Shown piece by piece: positions 1 to 9,414 of a DNA stretch of 64,000 bases. Every line of letters begins with the position of its first letter. Position 1 is the stretch's first letter. The DNA is taken from NCBI RefSeq assembly GCF_014205055.1, contig NZ_JACHMS010000001.1:3472001-3536000 (forward strand), read 5' to 3'. Made by a program: the position numbers and the translations under genes. This stretch comes from Streptomyces luteogriseus. GTDB taxonomy: Bacteria; Actinomycetota; Actinomycetes; Streptomycetales; Streptomycetaceae. Under the pieces are notes generated by a model, which saw nothing but the letters and a program-made list of their open reading frames with translations, did no database searches and was not told the DNA's origin.

Positions 1-547
1 GGTCCTCGTCGACCGGCGGCGCGTCCGTGGAGGCGAAGGCGTCCAGGACGAAGCCGGCCAGCCGCGGGGAGAAGACCGCGTCGCCCTCCTGGACGCGGAA
101 GACGGAGTTCACCAGGTCCGTGCCGGTGATCGTCTTGGTGACGTACCCTCGGGCCCCGCCGCGGATCACGCCGATCACGTCCTCCGCCGCGTCCGACACG
201 GACAGCGCGAGGAAGCGGACCGGCTGCTCGGCGTCGCCCATCAACGGGGCGCAGCGGCGCAGCACTTCCACACCGCCCCCGCCCGGCAGATGCACATCGA
301 GGAGGACCACCTCGGGCCGGGTCGCGGTGATGACCGTGACCGCCTGGTCGACGTCCGCGGCCTCGCCGACGACCTCGACTCCGGTCTGCTCGGTCTGCCC
401 GATCTCGGCCTGGACCCCCGTGCGGAACATGCGGTGGTCGTCCACGAGGACCACGCGCACGTGCCGCCCGGGGCCGCCGCCCGACTCCGCGGGTCCGGCC
501 GCCTCCGCCGATCCCGCCGTACCGTTCGCCTCGGTCGGGTCGCTCAT
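1..547 (-). CDS. LuxR/NarL-type response regulator, partial (3' end beyond the left edge)
   Basis: This is the first 182 residues of a two-component response regulator. The receiver domain starts near residue 30 (RVVLVDDH). The probable phosphoacceptor is Asp84 in VVLLDVHLP, and the switch Lys is in GYVTKTI. The C-terminal HTH lies outside the window, so the NarL/LuxR class is inferred from the receiver type and the partner kinase. The ATG at 547-545 overlaps the kinase stop (ATGA, 4 bp), which implies translational coupling. The first 28 residues are a Gly/Ala/Glu-rich extension before the receiver. Confidence 0.9.
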   Translation of the reverse strand, partial: MSDPTEANGTAGSAEAAGPAESGGGPGRHVRVVLVDDHRMFRTGVQAEIGQTEQTGVEVVGEAADVDQAVTVITATRPEVVLLDVHLPGGGGVEVLRRCAPLMGDAEQPVRFLALSVSDAAEDVIGVIRGGARGYVTKTITGTDLVNSVFRVQEGDAVFSPRLAGFVLDAFASTDAPPVDED

Positions 548-1872
548 GACGTCTTCTCCGCCCTCTCCATCTCCAGCTCGACCTCCGTGCCGCCGTCCGG
601 CACCGCGCGCAGCCGCGCCGTACCGCCGTTGCGCTCCATGCGGCCGATGATCGATTCTCTGACACCCATCCGGTCGGCGGGTATCGAGCCGAGGTCGAAG
701 CCGGGGCCGCGGTCCCGGACGGACACGAAGACCGTCTTCCCCTCGACCTCGGCGAAGACCTGTACGGCGCCGCCCTCGCCACCGTACTTGGCGGCGTTCA
801 CCATTGCTTCCCGCGCGGCCTGCATCTGCGCGGAGATCCTCTCGTCGAGCGGGCAGTCGCCCACGACCACGACCTCGATGGGCACGCCGTGCTTGTCCTC
901 CACCTCGGCCGCGTTGTGCCGGACGGCGTCGGCGAGGGTGGTGGGCTCGTCGGCCTCGTCCTTGCCGGTGCCCTCGGGCTTGTAGAGCCAGGTGCGCAGG
1001 TCGCGCTCCTGGGCGCGGGCCAGGCGGCGGACCTCGTTCGCGTTCTCCGCGTTGCGCTGTATCAGGGTGAGGGTGTGCAGCACCGAGTCGTGCACATGGG
1101 CGGCGACCTCCGCACGCTCCTGGGCCCGGATGCGCATCAGGCGCTCCTCGGAGAGGTCCTGCGTCATGCGCACCAGATAGGGCCCGGCGAGCAGCGTTAT
1201 CCCGACGAGGACCGCGAGGGCCGCCTGCAGGACGGATCCGAGGTGGGCCGCGGAACCTTGCAGGACGAAGATGCCGGAGACGCCGGCCGTCACCAGCAGC
1301 ACGCCGCCCACCGAGCGCAGCAGCGTGACCGTGCGCCGGCGGCGGCCGACCTCGGCCCAGCGGGCCCGGCGGGCGTTGTCCGCCTGCCGCCAGACCAGGG
1401 CGACGCCCGCGCCGACGAACACCATCGGCCAGAGGTACGCCCTGGCTCCGCCGCTGAGGTTCACATTGCCCACGAAGACCATGGCCACCACGACCATGAG
1501 GAGCAGGGCCACGATCTGACCCTTGTCGGGTCTGCGCGCGACGAGCCTGCGGCGGCCGTCGGACGAGGTCTCCGCGGTCAGGGGGGAGGGCGGCTTCTGC
1601 GCCTCGACACCGCCGACGCCGAGCGGGACGAAGAACCAGAACGCGGCGTACAGCAGCGCGCCGAGGCCGTCGGCCATGAACAGGCCGACGAAGACCAGTC
1701 GCACCCAGATCACGGGCAGCCCGAGATGCCCGGCGAGGCCCCGCGCCACGCCCCCGAGCCAGCGTCCGTCACTGCTGCGGTAGAGCTTGCGCGGCGGCCG
1801 CGGTTCGGCGAGTGGCGCTGCTGCGGCTTCCGACATGCCATTGATGGTCACATGTGCGGGAGGCGGGAGCAT
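544..1872 (-). CDS. PspC-domain sensor histidine kinase
   Basis: This is a membrane histidine kinase of the HisKA_3 (NarL-partner) class, 442 residues. A PspC domain lies at residues 27-85 (KLYRSSDGRWLGGVARGLAG, then a hydrophobic helix). About four further membrane segments follow to residue 235. The phosphoacceptor His is in AAHVHDSVLHTL. The C-terminal ATPase has the N box (MVNAAKYGG) and a DRGPGFD nucleotide motif. An AGGGGT-type ribosome site 9 nt upstream supports the ATG at 1872; the ATG at 1836 (MSEAAAAP) also gives a family-like N-terminus but has no clear ribosome site. It is coupled to the response regulator by a 4-bp overlap and divergent from another PspC protein. The signal sensed is unknown. 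Confidence 0.92.
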   Translation of the reverse strand: MLPPPAHVTINGMSEAAAAPLAEPRPPRKLYRSSDGRWLGGVARGLAGHLGLPVIWVRLVFVGLFMADGLGALLYAAFWFFVPLGVGGVEAQKPPSPLTAETSSDGRRRLVARRPDKGQIVALLLMVVVAMVFVGNVNLSGGARAYLWPMVFVGAGVALVWRQADNARRARWAEVGRRRRTVTLLRSVGGVLLVTAGVSGIFVLQGSAAHLGSVLQAALAVLVGITLLAGPYLVRMTQDLSEERLMRIRAQERAEVAAHVHDSVLHTLTLIQRNAENANEVRRLARAQERDLRTWLYKPEGTGKDEADEPTTLADAVRHNAAEVEDKHGVPIEVVVVGDCPLDERISAQMQAAREAMVNAAKYGGEGGAVQVFAEVEGKTVFVSVRDRGPGFDLGSIPADRMGVRESIIGRMERNGGTARLRAVPDGGTEVELEMERAEKTS

Positions 1873-2013
1873 CAGGGTCGACCCCTAGAGCTCCCCTGAT
1901 CTCCGCGGACCGCCCCTCGAACGCTTCCCGAGCGGCTTCTCAGGGCCGATATCAGGGTCCGGCCAGGGTCGTTCCGACTCCCGCCGGGGCGCCGCGCCCG
2001 TCACCATGGACCC
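1873..2013. promoter_or_regulatory. Divergent intergenic region between two PspC-domain genes
   Basis: This 141-bp gap separates the minus-strand kinase from the plus-strand PspC membrane protein, so both promoters should lie here. It contains three copies of AGGGTC-like hexamers (near 1875, 1953 and 1968). No confident -35/-10 pair was read. Regulation of both units by the neighbouring response regulator is an inference from gene arrangement. Confidence 0.35.
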
Positions 2014-3468
2014 ATGACCGATCACGAGCACGCCGCGACGGGTCCGGGACCCGGCTCCGGCCCACGCCCCGCTCCGGGCGCCGGGCCGCAGGATGCCGCG
2101 CCCGCCGCGGGATCCGCACCCGGGCGCGCGGGCGCGGGAGAGCAGGGAGGAGCACCCGGTACGGCCGCCCCCGCCGAGGACGCCGCCCCGGCCGGGCCGC
2201 CCCACACCTTCCGCCGCGACCGCCGCCACAAGGCCCTGGCCGGCGTCTGTGCCGGACTCGGGCGGCAGTGCGACATGGACCCGGTGATCTTCCGCATCAC
2301 CCTCGCCGTGCTCTCCGCCACCGGCGGCATCGGCCTCCTCTTCTACGGCTTCGCCTGGCTCTTCGTCCCGTACGACGACGAGGACGAGAACGAGGTCCGC
2401 AAGCTGCTCACCGGCCGCGTCGACGGCCAGGCCCTGGCGGCCGTGCTGTTCGCGCTGGTCGGCTGCGGGGTGTTCCTGACCATGCTGCACAACGGCGGGG
2501 TGCTGACCTTCGCCGTCGTCCTCTCCCTCCTCCTCGCGGGCGCCGGTTACTGGTCGCGCCAGCGCGGCGCCCTCAGCCCCGACCCGCTGGCCGCCCAGGC
2601 CGCGGCCGACGCCCCGCCGGAGCCCCAGGCACCGCCGGTGCTCCTCACCACGCCCTCCTGGTGGCGCGACCCGATCGTCAAGGACGGCACCCACATCGGC
2701 GGCACGGGCTATCTGTGGGGCCCTCGCGACACCCACGACCTGGATGTCGCCGCGGCCGTCAACATCAGCCTCGGCACCCGGCCCGGTTCCCGCGAGGACA
2801 TACCCGCCCAGCGCCCCCGGCCGCCCCGGCCGCGCGGCCCGCGCTGGATCGGCGGCTGGGTCTTCCTGCTGGCCCTGCTCGCGGGAGCCCTGGGCACGAG
2901 CCGCACCTGGGACGGGCATCCGCTCGGCACCAGCCTGCAGACGGGGCTGGCCTGCGCGCTCGCCGTCCTGGGCCTGGGCATGGCCGTCAGCGCCTTCCTG
3001 GGCCGGACCGGCGCCGGCTCGGTCTTCCTGGCGGTCCTCACGGCTGGCCTGCTCGCGGGCGCGGCGGCGCTGCCCAAGGACATCGACACCCACTGGGCGC
3101 GCACCACCTGGCAGCCGGCCACGGTGGCGGACGTACGGCCGCGATACGACCTGGGCACGGGCGTCGGCACGCTGGATCTGAGCAAGCTGGACGTGTCGGG
3201 GAAGCAGACGGTGACGACGCAGGCGGAGGTCGGCATGGGCAAGCTCAGAGTGCTCGTGCCCGAGGGAGTGACGGTGCGGCTGGACGTCGAGGTGGGAATC
3301 GGCGATCTCCAGCTGCCGGGCGACGACCCGAAGGACGTGGACGTGCAGCCGGGACGGCACAAGGAGATCACCCTCTCCCCCGCCGAGGGCGTCGAGAAGT
3401 CCGGCACCGTCGACCTGGACCTCCAGGTCGGGATGGGACAGGCGGAGGTGACCCGTGCTACGTCATGA
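2014..3468 (+). CDS. PspC-domain membrane protein with LiaF-like C-terminus
   Basis: This is a 484-residue membrane protein. The first 65 residues are Pro/Gly/Ala-rich. A PspC domain follows (FRRDRRHKALAGVCAGLG to WLFVPYDDE, about 66-120). Two hydrophobic helices lie at about 140-180, and a further membrane block at about 280-350. The C-terminal 120 residues are beta-rich (VDLDLQVGMG, VEVGIGDLQLPG), like the cell-envelope stress proteins related to LiaF/DUF2154. PspC/LiaF proteins usually tune envelope-stress two-component systems, and the divergent PspC kinase makes that the likely role here. The next small gene starts inside its 3' end. Confidence 0.85.
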   Translation: MTDHEHAATGPGPGSGPRPAPGAGPQDAAPAAGSAPGRAGAGEQGGAPGTAAPAEDAAPAGPPHTFRRDRRHKALAGVCAGLGRQCDMDPVIFRITLAVLSATGGIGLLFYGFAWLFVPYDDEDENEVRKLLTGRVDGQALAAVLFALVGCGVFLTMLHNGGVLTFAVVLSLLLAGAGYWSRQRGALSPDPLAAQAAADAPPEPQAPPVLLTTPSWWRDPIVKDGTHIGGTGYLWGPRDTHDLDVAAAVNISLGTRPGSREDIPAQRPRPPRPRGPRWIGGWVFLLALLAGALGTSRTWDGHPLGTSLQTGLACALAVLGLGMAVSAFLGRTGAGSVFLAVLTAGLLAGAAALPKDIDTHWARTTWQPATVADVRPRYDLGTGVGTLDLSKLDVSGKQTVTTQAEVGMGKLRVLVPEGVTVRLDVEVGIGDLQLPGDDPKDVDVQPGRHKEITLSPAEGVEKSGTVDLDLQVGMGQAEVTRATS

Positions 3469-3679
3469 AGTCCAGCCCGGAAAGCTGATCGCCGGCAGCG
3501 TCCTCATCCTGACGGGCGTCCTCTACGCCGGTGACGCGGGCGGCGCCTGGGAGACCCCGTGGTTCGTGGCGATCCCCCTCGTCACGGGCGGGCTGTGCCT
3601 CGCGGGTGCGGTGGCGCTTCTGACGGGCCGGGCGCGCCGGCGCCGCCAGGGGGGCCGTACGGGCGCGGACCCGGCTTGA
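3455..3679 (+). CDS. Small two-helix membrane protein
   Basis: This 74-residue protein starts at a GTG inside the end of the PspC gene (14-bp overlap), with a clear GGAGG site just upstream (3444-3448). It has two hydrophobic helices (IAGSVLILTGVLYA and FVAIPLVTGGLCLAGAVALL) and a basic Arg-rich cytoplasmic tail. The overlap implies translation coupled to the PspC protein, so it is probably an accessory membrane subunit of the same envelope-stress unit. I do not recognise a named family. Confidence 0.75.
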   Translation: MLRHEVQPGKLIAGSVLILTGVLYAGDAGGAWETPWFVAIPLVTGGLCLAGAVALLTGRARRRRQGGRTGADPA

Positions 3680-3718
3680 CGGGGAGCTGCGGCTCGCTAC
3701 CGGTACCCGCGGCCCGCG

Positions 3719-4249
3719 CTACCTGTACCCGCCGGTCCGCTGCCGTCGCCGTGACCGTAGCGCGGCGTCGAGGGACAGCAGGGGCGCGCCCGCGAGGATG
3801 AGGGGGGTCCAGGCCATGAGGTAGGCGAGGTCGTTGCCGTAGTAGTACGGGTCGGAGGCCCAGCTGACGGTCAGCCACAGGCTGAGGGAGATCAGCGCGC
3901 CGCCGAGTGCGGCCAGCCGGGCGAGCAGACCGAGCAGGGTTCCGATGCCGACGGCCAGTTCCCCGAAGGCGATGGCGTAGCCGAAGCCGACGGGGCTCTT
4001 GAGGGAGAGGTCGACCAGGGCGGGAATGGCGGAGGAGTCCCGTACGGCACGCATCATGTCGCCGATCGATCCGGTGCCGGAGTCCTTCATGAAGGCACTG
4101 TCGGTGAGCTTGTCCAGGCCGGCGTAGATGAAGGTGACGCCCAGGAAGATGCGCAGCGGCAGCAGGGCGTAGCGGGCGGCGCTGTCCCGCCGGCCTCCTC
4201 CCTCACCGAAGTGGGGGGAGTGCGTGTCCGTTCGCATACTGTGAGTCAT
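3719..4249 (-). CDS. DoxX family membrane protein
   Basis: This 176-residue DoxX/quinol-oxidase-subunit-like protein has four membrane helices. The first is LLPLRIFLGVTFIYAGLDKL, which carries the family's Lys/Asp signature. The second is around FAIAFGELAVGIGTLLGLL, and two more follow before a basic C-terminus. Family members often act with thiol or sulfite metabolism or membrane redox stress, but no partner enzyme is adjacent and the substrate cannot be inferred. It converges on the small membrane gene, with 39 bp between them. Confidence 0.88.
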   Translation of the reverse strand: MTHSMRTDTHSPHFGEGGGRRDSAARYALLPLRIFLGVTFIYAGLDKLTDSAFMKDSGTGSIGDMMRAVRDSSAIPALVDLSLKSPVGFGYAIAFGELAVGIGTLLGLLARLAALGGALISLSLWLTVSWASDPYYYGNDLAYLMAWTPLILAGAPLLSLDAALRSRRRQRTGGYR

Positions 4250-4396
4250 CGCTGCTAGCCGCCTCTCGCCGGTGCCGAGACCCCCTCAACAGACCATACG
4301 TACGACGAACGGACCGCGCTCAATCCCGCGCGGGCCGCTTTTGTGGTCCCGCCGGTGGGGCCGGGGGCGTGAAGGGCGTTGCGGAGGTGCCGTCGC

Positions 4397-5767
4397 TCAC
4401 TCCGTCACGTCGACCGCGTAGCGGTTCGTCTCCACTCCCGCCGCCGTGACCACCTGCACCTCCACCCTCCCCGGTTCCACATCCGCCGGCACCGGCACCG
4501 TCAGGAGGGTGTCCGTGGGGTTGCGGAACCCGCCGGGTACGGGGATCAGGGGCACGTGGACGTGGACCGCGCCCACGCGCACCACCATCCGGGCCAGCCG
4601 GTCGGCCCCCTGTGCCCCCGGCGGCACGAATCCGGCACCCCGGATCTCGATGTCGTCGCCCGTGCGGATCGGCCCGTCCAGGTCGCCCGCCTCCCGGGCC
4701 CGGACGACGGAGAGGACGACCGGCCGGCCGCCTTCGGCGTATTTGCCGGCCAGATACGTCGCCGCCGACACCAGCACCACCACCGCCAGCCCCCACGGCA
4801 GGTCCGGCAACTGCTCCGGCCGCCGGGCCAGCCGTACCGCCGCGAAGACCAGGGCGACACCGCTGATCACGACGTACTGGATGTCGGCGAAGGTTCCCCG
4901 CCCCGCGTCGTCGGTCAGCAGGTCGGCGGCCCGGGGCCGGTCGGCGCGCACCTTCTGCAGCCGTTGTCCCAGCACCCGCAGCCCGACCACCCGCCGCACG
5001 AGCACGGCGATCCCGCACAGCACGGCGAGGACGGTCACGATCCCGGCGCCCCGGGCGAGATCCAGCCCGGAGATCAGCGCGTCCCGGTCCCGCTGCCGGG
5101 AGGCGGCGGCCAGCCGTCCCGCGAGGACGAGCACCGAGTAGGCCACGAAGACCACCCACGCCGCGGCGACCGTACGGGACGTGGACAGCCGGTTGTCCTC
5201 ACCGATCACCGGCGCCAGCACCCCGCCCTTGGCCCGGTGGAACCACGACCCGGCGGTCAGCGACAGGGCCATCAGCAGCGCCGCGGCCAGCCCGGCCGTA
5301 CGCGCCGCCGTCCAGCCCGCGCCGACCGCGGTGAGGGCCTGGCAGAGCAGCAACAGCACCACGGCGGCCCAGACCACGGCCGCGGTGCGGCGCCACAGAC
5401 CGGTCAGCCAGGCTTGTCCCTCGGCTCGTCCCCGCTCGGCGACGTGCTCGGCGGACTGCGCCAGTTCCTCGGAGACCCACTGGCGGGAGGCCGATGCGGA
5501 GTGGGCCACCGCGGCCGGCAGCCCCTGCCCGGCCGCGAACTCGTCCCGTCGGCGCAGGAACGCCGCGACGGCCCGCCGGTGCCCTTCACGCGCGCCGTGC
5601 GGGCAGTCCCCACAGGCGCATCCGCCTCCGTGGTCGCCGCCGGACCCGCCCGGGCGCCCACCGGTGTGCCCACCGGCGTAGTGACCCGAGTACCCCTCGG
5701 TATACGCACCCGCCCGCGTGCCCGCGTACCCGCCCGGGTCCGCGCCGCCCTGTCCCGCCTCCCGCAT
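4397..5767 (-). CDS. Multi-pass membrane protein with IPT/TIG-like C-terminal domain
   Basis: The open frame extends upstream to 6100, but that part overlaps the divergent DUF4429 gene. The ATG at 5767 (MREAGQGG, 456 residues) is the most credible start. An N-terminal Gly/Tyr-rich stretch precedes a Cys cluster (GGGCACGDC). Six hydrophobic helices follow (for example VVWAAVVLLLLCQAL and FADIQYVVISGVALVFAAV). The last 100 residues read as a beta-sandwich: IEIRGAGFVPPG, then LTVPVPADVEPGRVEVQVV, typical of IPT/TIG folds. I do not recognise a named family. The function is unknown and the surface-binding idea is inference. Confidence 0.7.
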   Translation of the reverse strand: MREAGQGGADPGGYAGTRAGAYTEGYSGHYAGGHTGGRPGGSGGDHGGGCACGDCPHGAREGHRRAVAAFLRRRDEFAAGQGLPAAVAHSASASRQWVSEELAQSAEHVAERGRAEGQAWLTGLWRRTAAVVWAAVVLLLLCQALTAVGAGWTAARTAGLAAALLMALSLTAGSWFHRAKGGVLAPVIGEDNRLSTSRTVAAAWVVFVAYSVLVLAGRLAAASRQRDRDALISGLDLARGAGIVTVLAVLCGIAVLVRRVVGLRVLGQRLQKVRADRPRAADLLTDDAGRGTFADIQYVVISGVALVFAAVRLARRPEQLPDLPWGLAVVVLVSAATYLAGKYAEGGRPVVLSVVRAREAGDLDGPIRTGDDIEIRGAGFVPPGAQGADRLARMVVRVGAVHVHVPLIPVPGGFRNPTDTLLTVPVPADVEPGRVEVQVVTAAGVETNRYAVDVTE

Positions 5768-5957
5768 CGCCACGCCCGATGTCCGCCTTCCCGCGACCCA
5801 ACCACCGCCGGCCTTCCGGACCCCGGAAACACCGCTGTACAACTCCCGTGCGACGACAGCGAATTGTGCCCTACACCACCCGCCTGACGTCCGCCCCGTC
5901 TGGTCAACACGGGTGAAGTTCGGCGTGCCGTGTTGACCCGGCTGGGGGAATTCCCCT

Positions 5958-6223
5958 ATGGCCGAGATCATCCAGCGTGACGGGGCCTGGGCCTTCGACG
6001 GCGACACGGTCCGGATCACGCCCGGTCTGCACCGCTCGGTGCCGCTGTTCCGGCAGACGTACGGAGAGGTCGCCGTGCCGCTCGCGGCGGTCTCCGGCAT
6101 CGTCCTGGAACCCGAACGACGGGGCGGGCGGCTGCGGTCGCGGCTGCGCGAGGGCGCCGACCCGTTGCTCCAGGCGACGAGGAGTTCGCCCTGACGAAGG
6201 CGGCGGTGCTGCGGACCTTCTGA
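5958..6223 (+). pseudogene. Truncated DUF4429 gene
   Basis: The ATG at 5958 opens a DUF4429 N-terminus (MAEIIQRDG..FDGDTVRITPG, then GEVAVPLAAVSGI, GADPLLQ). DUF4429 proteins are usually near 300 residues, but this frame stops after 78 at 6194. A short tail in the third frame (DEEFALTKAAVLRTF, stop 6221-6223) has the look of the protein's natural C-terminus. This suggests that a large internal deletion fused the two ends out of frame. The N-terminal identity is clear from motif memory; the origin of the tail is inference. Confidence 0.6.
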
Positions 6224-6232
6224 GGCCTGCCC

Positions 6233-7027
6233 CTAGCTCAGCAGTCCCGGCTCACTCCGGCTGACGTCCTCCCACATGGGCTGGTAGTTGATCCACGCCA
6301 CCAGGTCGCCGCCCAGCTGCTCCCGTGTCGCCACGGCCATCCGGTGATCGATCCGGACCGGCCGCCCGGCCGCCTGGGCCGTCAGCTGCACCTGGCAGGA
6401 GCGCTCCATCGACACGAACCACCAGGCAGCCGCGTCCACCGAGTCCCCGACGGTCAGCAGCCCGTGGTTGCGCAGCACGAGCGCCTTGCGGGAGCCGAGC
6501 ACGGCCGCGATGCGCCGCCCCTCTTCCGCGTCGACGGAGACGCCCGTGTACGTGTCGTAGAGGGCGTGGTCCTCGTAGAAGGCGCAGCTCTCCTGGGTGA
6601 TCGGCTCCAACAGCTCGCCGAGGGCCGCGAGGGCCCGGCCGTGCACGGAGTGACAGTGGGCGACGGCGACCACGTCGGGCCGGGCGGCGTGGACCTGGGC
6701 GTGCACGGTGAAGGCCGCCTGGTTGACGTGGTAGCCGCCCTCGACGACCTGGCCGTCCTGGTTGGCGAGCACGAGGTCGCTCACGGTGACGTGCCGGAAC
6801 GGCATGCCGAACGGGTTGACCCAGAAGCAGTCGGTGAATTCCGGGTCGCGGGCGGTGATGTGCCCGGAGACGCCGTCCTCGAAGCCGAGCCGGCCGAAGA
6901 TCCTCAGGGCGCCCGCGAGCCGTTCCTTGCGGTGCCGGCGCTCGTCCTCGACCGACTCGTGCATCGGCGGCATGGCGAACCGCAGCCGGTCGGTGGGCAG
7001 CGGCAGGGGCGGGGTGGGCCCGCTCAT
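6233..7027 (-). CDS. Class II aldolase/adducin family protein
   Basis: This 264-residue class II aldolase fold protein is of the fuculose-1-phosphate aldolase/adducin type. The GHITARDP loop is at about residues 54-61. Metal-ligand histidines are in AVAHCHSVHGRA (about 125-136), and the third conserved His is in LRNHGLLTVG. Such enzymes use a divalent metal to cleave or epimerise sugar phosphates, or to decarboxylate. The absence of sugar-kinase or transporter neighbours prevents a substrate call. The start at 7027 (MSGPTPPL) fits the family length. Confidence 0.88.
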   Translation of the reverse strand: MSGPTPPLPLPTDRLRFAMPPMHESVEDERRHRKERLAGALRIFGRLGFEDGVSGHITARDPEFTDCFWVNPFGMPFRHVTVSDLVLANQDGQVVEGGYHVNQAAFTVHAQVHAARPDVVAVAHCHSVHGRALAALGELLEPITQESCAFYEDHALYDTYTGVSVDAEEGRRIAAVLGSRKALVLRNHGLLTVGDSVDAAAWWFVSMERSCQVQLTAQAAGRPVRIDHRMAVATREQLGGDLVAWINYQPMWEDVSRSEPGLLS

Positions 7028-7216
7028 AGGTCCTCCAGCACTGGTTCTGCGTACGGGCGGAAGTTACCGTCCGTGAGGCCGGGAAGAACAGAAGCGAATC
7101 GTGAAGATGACACGAGCGCCCCTGTGAGCACCCTGTGCCCACTCGTGTGCCCCCTGGCTCCCCTACCCCACGAATAGCCGACAGAAGATGTCGGGTTTCG
7201 GCGCGACACTCGTGCC

Positions 7217-7690
7217 ATGACAGCGAACTGGGCGACTTTCGTCACCGCCGAACCGGATCTGGCCGGCACCGTCGAGAAGCGTTTCGGCGCCTACACCCAC
7301 CACATCCTCGCCACCCTCCGTAAGGACGGTTCGCCCCGCACCAGCGGCCTGGAGGTGCGCTTCCTGAACGGCGAACTGTGGCTCGGCATGATGCCGGACT
7401 CGCTCAAGGCCCTCGACCTGCGCCGCGACCCCCGCTTCGCGCTCCAGGCGAACCCCGGGGATGGCACGGGCATGGGCGGCGGCGACGTCCGGATCAGCGG
7501 CCGGGCGGTCGAGGTCGACGACGTGGAGACCAAGGCCGGATACGTCGAAGAGGTGGAACCGCCGGAGCCGTTCCACCTCTTCCGCACCGAGCTGACGGAG
7601 GTCGTGAGGACCTACATCGAGGACGAGACGTACCTCGTCGTCCAGATCTGGACGCCCGGCCATCCCCTGCGCACGATCAAGCGCACGTAG
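7217..7690 (+). CDS. PPOX-class (pyridoxamine 5'-phosphate oxidase-fold) flavoprotein
   Basis: This 157-residue split-barrel protein has the usual PPOX order: ILATLRKDGSPRTSGLEVRF, LWLGMMPDSLKALDLRRDP, a loop, then VRISGRAVEVDD. Actinobacterial members of this size bind FMN, F420 or heme and reduce or oxidise small substrates in the cytoplasm. The sequence does not show which cofactor is used. It converges on guaA with a 30-bp gap. Confidence 0.87.
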   Translation: MTANWATFVTAEPDLAGTVEKRFGAYTHHILATLRKDGSPRTSGLEVRFLNGELWLGMMPDSLKALDLRRDPRFALQANPGDGTGMGGGDVRISGRAVEVDDVETKAGYVEEVEPPEPFHLFRTELTEVVRTYIEDETYLVVQIWTPGHPLRTIKRT

Positions 7691-7720
7691 GAAGCACCAG
7701 GGAGGAAGCCCCCAGGGGGG

Positions 7721-9301
7721 TCACTCCCACTCGATCGTGCCCGGCGGCTTCGAGGTCACGTCGAGGACGACGCGGTTGACGTCCTTCACCTCGTTGGTGA
7801 TCCGCGTGGAGATCCGGGCGAGGACCTCGTACGGCAGGCGTGACCAGTCGGCCGTCATGGCGTCCTCGGACGAGACGGGGCGCAGCACGATGGGGTGGCC
7901 GTAGGTGCGGCCGTCGCCCTGGACGCCGACGCTGCGGACGTCGGCGAGCAGGACGACCGGGCACTGCCAGATGTCGCGGTCGAGGCCGGCCGCCGTCAGC
8001 TCCTCACGGGCGATGGCGTCGGCCTCGCGCAGCAGGTCCAGGCGCTCCTTGGTGACCTCGCCGACGATCCGGATACCGAGGCCGGGGCCGGGGAACGGCT
8101 GGCGCTGGACGATCTCCTCCGGCAGGCCGAGCTCTTGCCCGACCATGCGGACCTCGTCCTTGAAGAGCTTGCGCAGCGGCTCGATCAGCTGGAACTCGAG
8201 GTCCTCGGGCAGGCCGCCCACGTTGTGGTGGGACTTGATGTTGGCGGTACCGGTGCCGCCGCCGGACTCGACGACGTCCGGGTAGAGCGTGCCCTGTACG
8301 AGGAACTCCACGGCCGGGCCCTCATCGGCGATGATCTCTGCCTGGGCCTGTTCGAAGACCCGGATGAACTCGCGGCCGATGATCTTCCGCTTCTCCTCGG
8401 GGTCGGAGACCCCGGCCAGCGCCTTGAGGAACCGCTCCTCCGCGTCCACGACCTTCAGCTGCACGCCGGTCGCGGCCACGAAGTCCTTCTCGACCTGCTC
8501 GGTCTCGCCCTTGCGCATCAGGCCGTGATCGACGTACACGCAGGTCAGCTGGGAGCCGATGGCCTTCTGGACGAGGGCCGCGGCGACCGCGGAGTCCACG
8601 CCGCCGGACAGGCCGCAGATGGCGCGCCGGTCGCCGACCTGCTCGCGGATCGCGGCGACCTGCTCCTCGATGACGTTGCCGGTCGTCCAGTTCGGCGTGA
8701 GCCCCGCGCCCCGGTACAGGAAGTGCTCCAGCACCTGCTGCCCGTGCGTGGAGTGCATCACCTCGGGGTGGTACTGAACGCCGTAGAGCTTCTTCTCGTC
8801 GTTCTCGAAGGCGGCGACCGGTACGACGTCCGTGGAGGCCGTGACGGAGAAGCCCTCGGGGGCGGCGGAGCAGGCGTCGCCGTGCGACATCCAGACGGGC
8901 TGCTCGGCGGGGGTGCCCTCGAAGAGGGTGGAGGACACCTTGGAGACGTGCAGGTCGGTGCGGCCGTACTCGCGGGCGCCGGTGTTGTCGACGGTGCCGC
9001 CGAGGGTGCGCGCCATCAGCTGGAAGCCGTAGCACATGCCGAAGACGGGGACGCCGGCCTCGAAGATCTCGCGGTCCAGGCTGGGCGCGCCCTCCGCGTA
9101 GACCGACGAGGGGCCGCCGGAGAGGATGATCGCAGCGGGGTTCTTGGCGAGCATCTCCTGGACCGGCATGGTGCTCGGCACGATCTCGCTGTAGACCCGC
9201 GCCTCGCGGACGCGACGGGCGATGAGCTGGGCGTACTGCGCGCCGAAGTCGACGACCAGGACGGTGTCGGCGGCGTTGGCAGCGGGAGTCGCTGATGACA
9301 C
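7721..9301 (-). CDS. guaA: GMP synthase (glutamine-hydrolysing)
   Basis: GuaA converts XMP to GMP with glutamine as ammonia donor, the last step of de novo GMP synthesis. It has a class I glutamine amidotransferase domain: GGPSSVY, Cys in [13 protein letters not shown], and HPE in YHPEVMHS. The ATP-pyrophosphatase follows ([15 protein letters not shown]-loop), then the C-terminal dimerisation domain ([13 protein letters not shown], ending KPPGTIEWE). The GTG at 9301 is preferred because a GGAAGG site lies 7 nt upstream, giving 526 residues, the family norm. It stands alone, but guaB and guaB3 are about 26 kb away on the same strand. Confidence 0.98.
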   Translation of the reverse strand: MSSATPAANAADTVLVVDFGAQYAQLIARRVREARVYSEIVPSTMPVQEMLAKNPAAIILSGGPSSVYAEGAPSLDREIFEAGVPVFGMCYGFQLMARTLGGTVDNTGAREYGRTDLHVSKVSSTLFEGTPAEQPVWMSHGDACSAAPEGFSVTASTDVVPVAAFENDEKKLYGVQYHPEVMHSTHGQQVLEHFLYRGAGLTPNWTTGNVIEEQVAAIREQVGDRRAICGLSGGVDSAVAAALVQKAIGSQLTCVYVDHGLMRKGETEQVEKDFVAATGVQLKVVDAEERFLKALAGVSDPEEKRKIIGREFIRVFEQAQAEIIADEGPAVEFLVQGTLYPDVVESGGGTGTANIKSHHNVGGLPEDLEFQLIEPLRKLFKDEVRMVGQELGLPEEIVQRQPFPGPGLGIRIVGEVTKERLDLLREADAIAREELTAAGLDRDIWQCPVVLLADVRSVGVQGDGRTYGHPIVLRPVSSEDAMTADWSRLPYEVLARISTRITNEVKDVNRVVLDVTSKPPGTIEWE

Positions 9302-9414
9302 GGGGTGCCTTCCGGCGGTGGGGCGGGGGTCTTGTGCCACCCGATTCTACCGGGGGGCCGCCGCGCTCTTTCCGTGTGCCGCAGGACCGCCCCCGTCTCA
9401 GGATGCGAACCGGC

